DNA of 6,985 nucleotides from Planctomycetaceae bacterium (lineage in GTDB: Bacteria > Planctomycetota > MHYJ01 > SBBU01), in assembly GCA_005239585.1 (NCBI GenBank), contig SBBU01000091.1, positions 1-6,985 on the forward strand. The letters run 5' to 3'. A program made the translations under genes and the position numbers. Positions within the stretch are counted from its first letter, which is position 1, and each line of letters opens with the position of its first letter. Shown in pieces: positions 6,286 through 6,985 of the stretch. The notes below the pieces were generated by a model, which ran no database searches, had not been told where the DNA came from, and worked only from the letters and a program-made list of their open reading frames with translations.

Positions 6286-6312
6286 ATAGTAAATTTCTAT
6301 CAAGATAGTAAA
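6286..6312. repeat. Dyad and short direct repeat, possible activator site
   Basis: CTATCAAGATAG (6297-6308) is a dyad, CTATC and GATAG around AA. It is overlapped by two direct copies of ATAGTAAA at 6286-6293 and 6305-6312, 19 nt apart. It lies about 70-80 bp upstream of the flagellin -24 element, within the usual range for a sigma-54 enhancer-binding protein, and about 60 bp upstream of the rpoZ -35 box. The binding partner is unknown. Confidence 0.3.
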
Positions 6313-6369
6313 ATAATTTTCAAGACACAATCTTACATATTGCCACTTTAAATACGCCTAAGTATGGGG

Positions 6370-6398
6370 TTGACTTTGATATAGTCAGTTGGTATATA
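6370..6398 (+). promoter_or_regulatory. Sigma-70-type promoter of rpoZ-groES
   Basis: TTGACT (6370-6375, 5/6) and TATATA (6393-6398, 4/6) are separated by 17 nt, predicting a start near 6405 and a leader of about 39 nt. A dyad TGACT (6371-6375) / AGTCA (6383-6387) overlaps the -35 box and spacer, a position suited to a repressor. No CIRCE element (TTAGCACTC-N9-GAGTGCTAA) is present before rpoZ or groES. Confidence 0.6.
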
Positions 6399-6443
6399 TC
6401 TTGCTCTGGAGAACAGAGGCAACATCGGGAGAGTGTACAAAAA

Positions 6444-6686
6444 GTGAGTGGAAGATTTAAAGTTGCAGTGATGCTCCAAAAGCGTGTTCGGGAGCTAGTT
6501 CGGGGTGCAAATCCCCTTGTTTCTGTTACTCCTGAAATGAGTCCCATAGATATTGCTGAAAAAGAGATACTTGAGCAAAAAATAAAGCTGGTTGACAGAA
6601 TGGCTCCTGGTAAACTTACTTCGAAAGAGGCTGAACAGTCAAAGAAAGAAGTGACTAGAGAGACGAAAAAACACAAAGGGAAATAA
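6444..6686 (+). CDS. rpoZ: RNA polymerase omega subunit (short form)
   Basis: An 80-residue protein whose first 50 residues match the omega core: GRF (3-5), the helix VAVMLQKRVRELVRGANPLV (7-26), and IDIAEKEILEQKI (35-47), equivalent to the family's iAlkEI segment. Omega binds the beta' C-terminal region and helps assembly and stability of RNA polymerase. The tail (60-80) is very rich in Lys and Glu and probably disordered. The start is GTG at 6444, with GGGAGAG (6427-6433) 10 nt upstream. Typical omegas have about 10-15 more residues before the R-F pair, so this start gives a clipped N-terminus. The upstream frame has omega-like codons but no start codon (see findings). GroES follows after 22 nt, so the two are probably co-transcribed. 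Assignment is by motif only, from a short protein. Confidence 0.75.
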   Translation: MSGRFKVAVMLQKRVRELVRGANPLVSVTPEMSPIDIAEKEILEQKIKLVDRMAPGKLTSKEAEQSKKEVTRETKKHKGK

Positions 6687-6708
6687 TTATATTATTTGGA
6701 GGGTTACA

Positions 6709-6985
6709 ATGACAACAAATCTAAGACCAATTAGAGATAAAGTAGTTCTCCAGAGGATAGAGGCCCAGGACAAAACCGCCGGAGGAATAGTCCTTCCTGA
6801 TACGGCAAAGGACAAGCCTCAACAGGGTATCGTAGTAGCAGTTGGTCAGGGAAGAATATTGGACTCTGGCAAATTAAAAGAACCAGATGTAAAAAGAGGC
6901 GATAGAGTTATTTTTGGTTCATATGCAGGAACCGAGATAAAAATTGATGGAAAAGAATTACTTATCCTCTCAGAGAGTGAAATAC
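6709..6985 (+). CDS. groES: Co-chaperonin GroES, 3' end cut by window edge
   Basis: 92 residues are visible and only the last few are missing (family length about 95-97). GroES forms the heptameric lid on GroEL that closes the folding chamber in the cytoplasm. Visible hallmarks are LRPIRDKVVLQRIE (5-18), the mobile loop around 18-40 with the GroEL-contact tripeptide IVL (27-29) in GGIVLPD, GDRVIFGSYAGTEIKIDG in the barrel, and the end ELLILSESEI. The ATG at 6709 is preceded 5 nt upstream by a strong Shine-Dalgarno GGAGGG (6698-6703). It lies 22 nt after rpoZ with no promoter or CIRCE in the gap, so expression probably comes from the promoter at 6370-6398. groEL is expected just beyond the window, by usual gene order. 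Confidence 0.95.
   Translation, partial: MTTNLRPIRDKVVLQRIEAQDKTAGGIVLPDTAKDKPQQGIVVAVGQGRILDSGKLKEPDVKRGDRVIFGSYAGTEIKIDGKELLILSESEI

Noticed and set aside
6320..6676. 118-codon minus-strand ORF antisense to rpoZ
   Set aside because: Its Phe/Ser/Cys-rich translation is the mirror of the Lys/Glu-rich omega tail, and it would run through the rpoZ promoter.
6687..6708. CIRCE heat-shock operator before groES
   Set aside because: The 22-nt gap contains only the Shine-Dalgarno and AT-rich sequence; no TTAGCACTC-type inverted repeat is present there or upstream of rpoZ.
1..6985. CRISPR array, insertion sequence, tRNA or rRNA
   Set aside because: I saw no regularly spaced repeats, transposase motifs, terminal inverted repeats around a gene, or tRNA-like or rRNA-like segments.

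Overview
The window is bacterial, of moderate, slightly AT-leaning base composition, with six protein genes. I read it as a flagellated Gram-negative-type genome. A planctomycete (possibly anammox-like, Brocadiales) is my best guess. It rests on the style of the short omega subunit (GRFKVAVMLQKRVRELVRGA), the zinc-ribbon/RGG protein, a YlbF-family protein outside the Bacilli, and a sigma-54-like promoter before flagellin. A deltaproteobacterial or other deep-branching lineage is not excluded from sequence alone.

Layout. Positions 1-23 are a perfect-palindrome terminator of an upstream gene. 147-3719 (+) encodes a 1190-residue signalling protein: two zinc ribbons, a class III nucleotide cyclase domain, an AAA/STAND-type ATPase and a long TPR tail. 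Its promoter -10 box lies so close to the ATG that the mRNA should be leaderless. 3823-4173 (+) is a YlbF/YmcA-family protein preceded by a compact leader (about 3750-3822) in which three segments can pair with the Shine-Dalgarno region. 4236-4598 (+) is a small protein with a zinc ribbon, an RGG-rich linker and a CxxC-x17-CxxC zinc ribbon. Between it and the convergent flagellin gene lies a nested inverted-repeat structure (4612-4740), best explained as a structured RNA or a complex 3' end. 4780-6159 (-) is a flagellin. 6444-6686 (+) is a short RNA polymerase omega subunit, followed after 22 nt by groES (6709 to the window end, truncated by the window edge).

The flagellin and rpoZ-groES transcripts diverge from 6160-6443. 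That region holds a sigma-54-type -24/-12 element and an overlapping sigma-70-type element facing flagellin, an upstream dyad placed where an enhancer-binding protein would sit, and a good sigma-70 promoter facing rpoZ. The genes do not form one pathway. They are a cyclic-nucleotide sensor, a probable RNA-metabolism cofactor, a probable nucleic-acid-binding zinc protein, a motility filament gene, and a transcription/chaperone operon. The most unusual points are regulatory: the leaderless cyclase, the structured ylbF leader, the convergent structured element, and rpoZ coupled to groES without a CIRCE operator.
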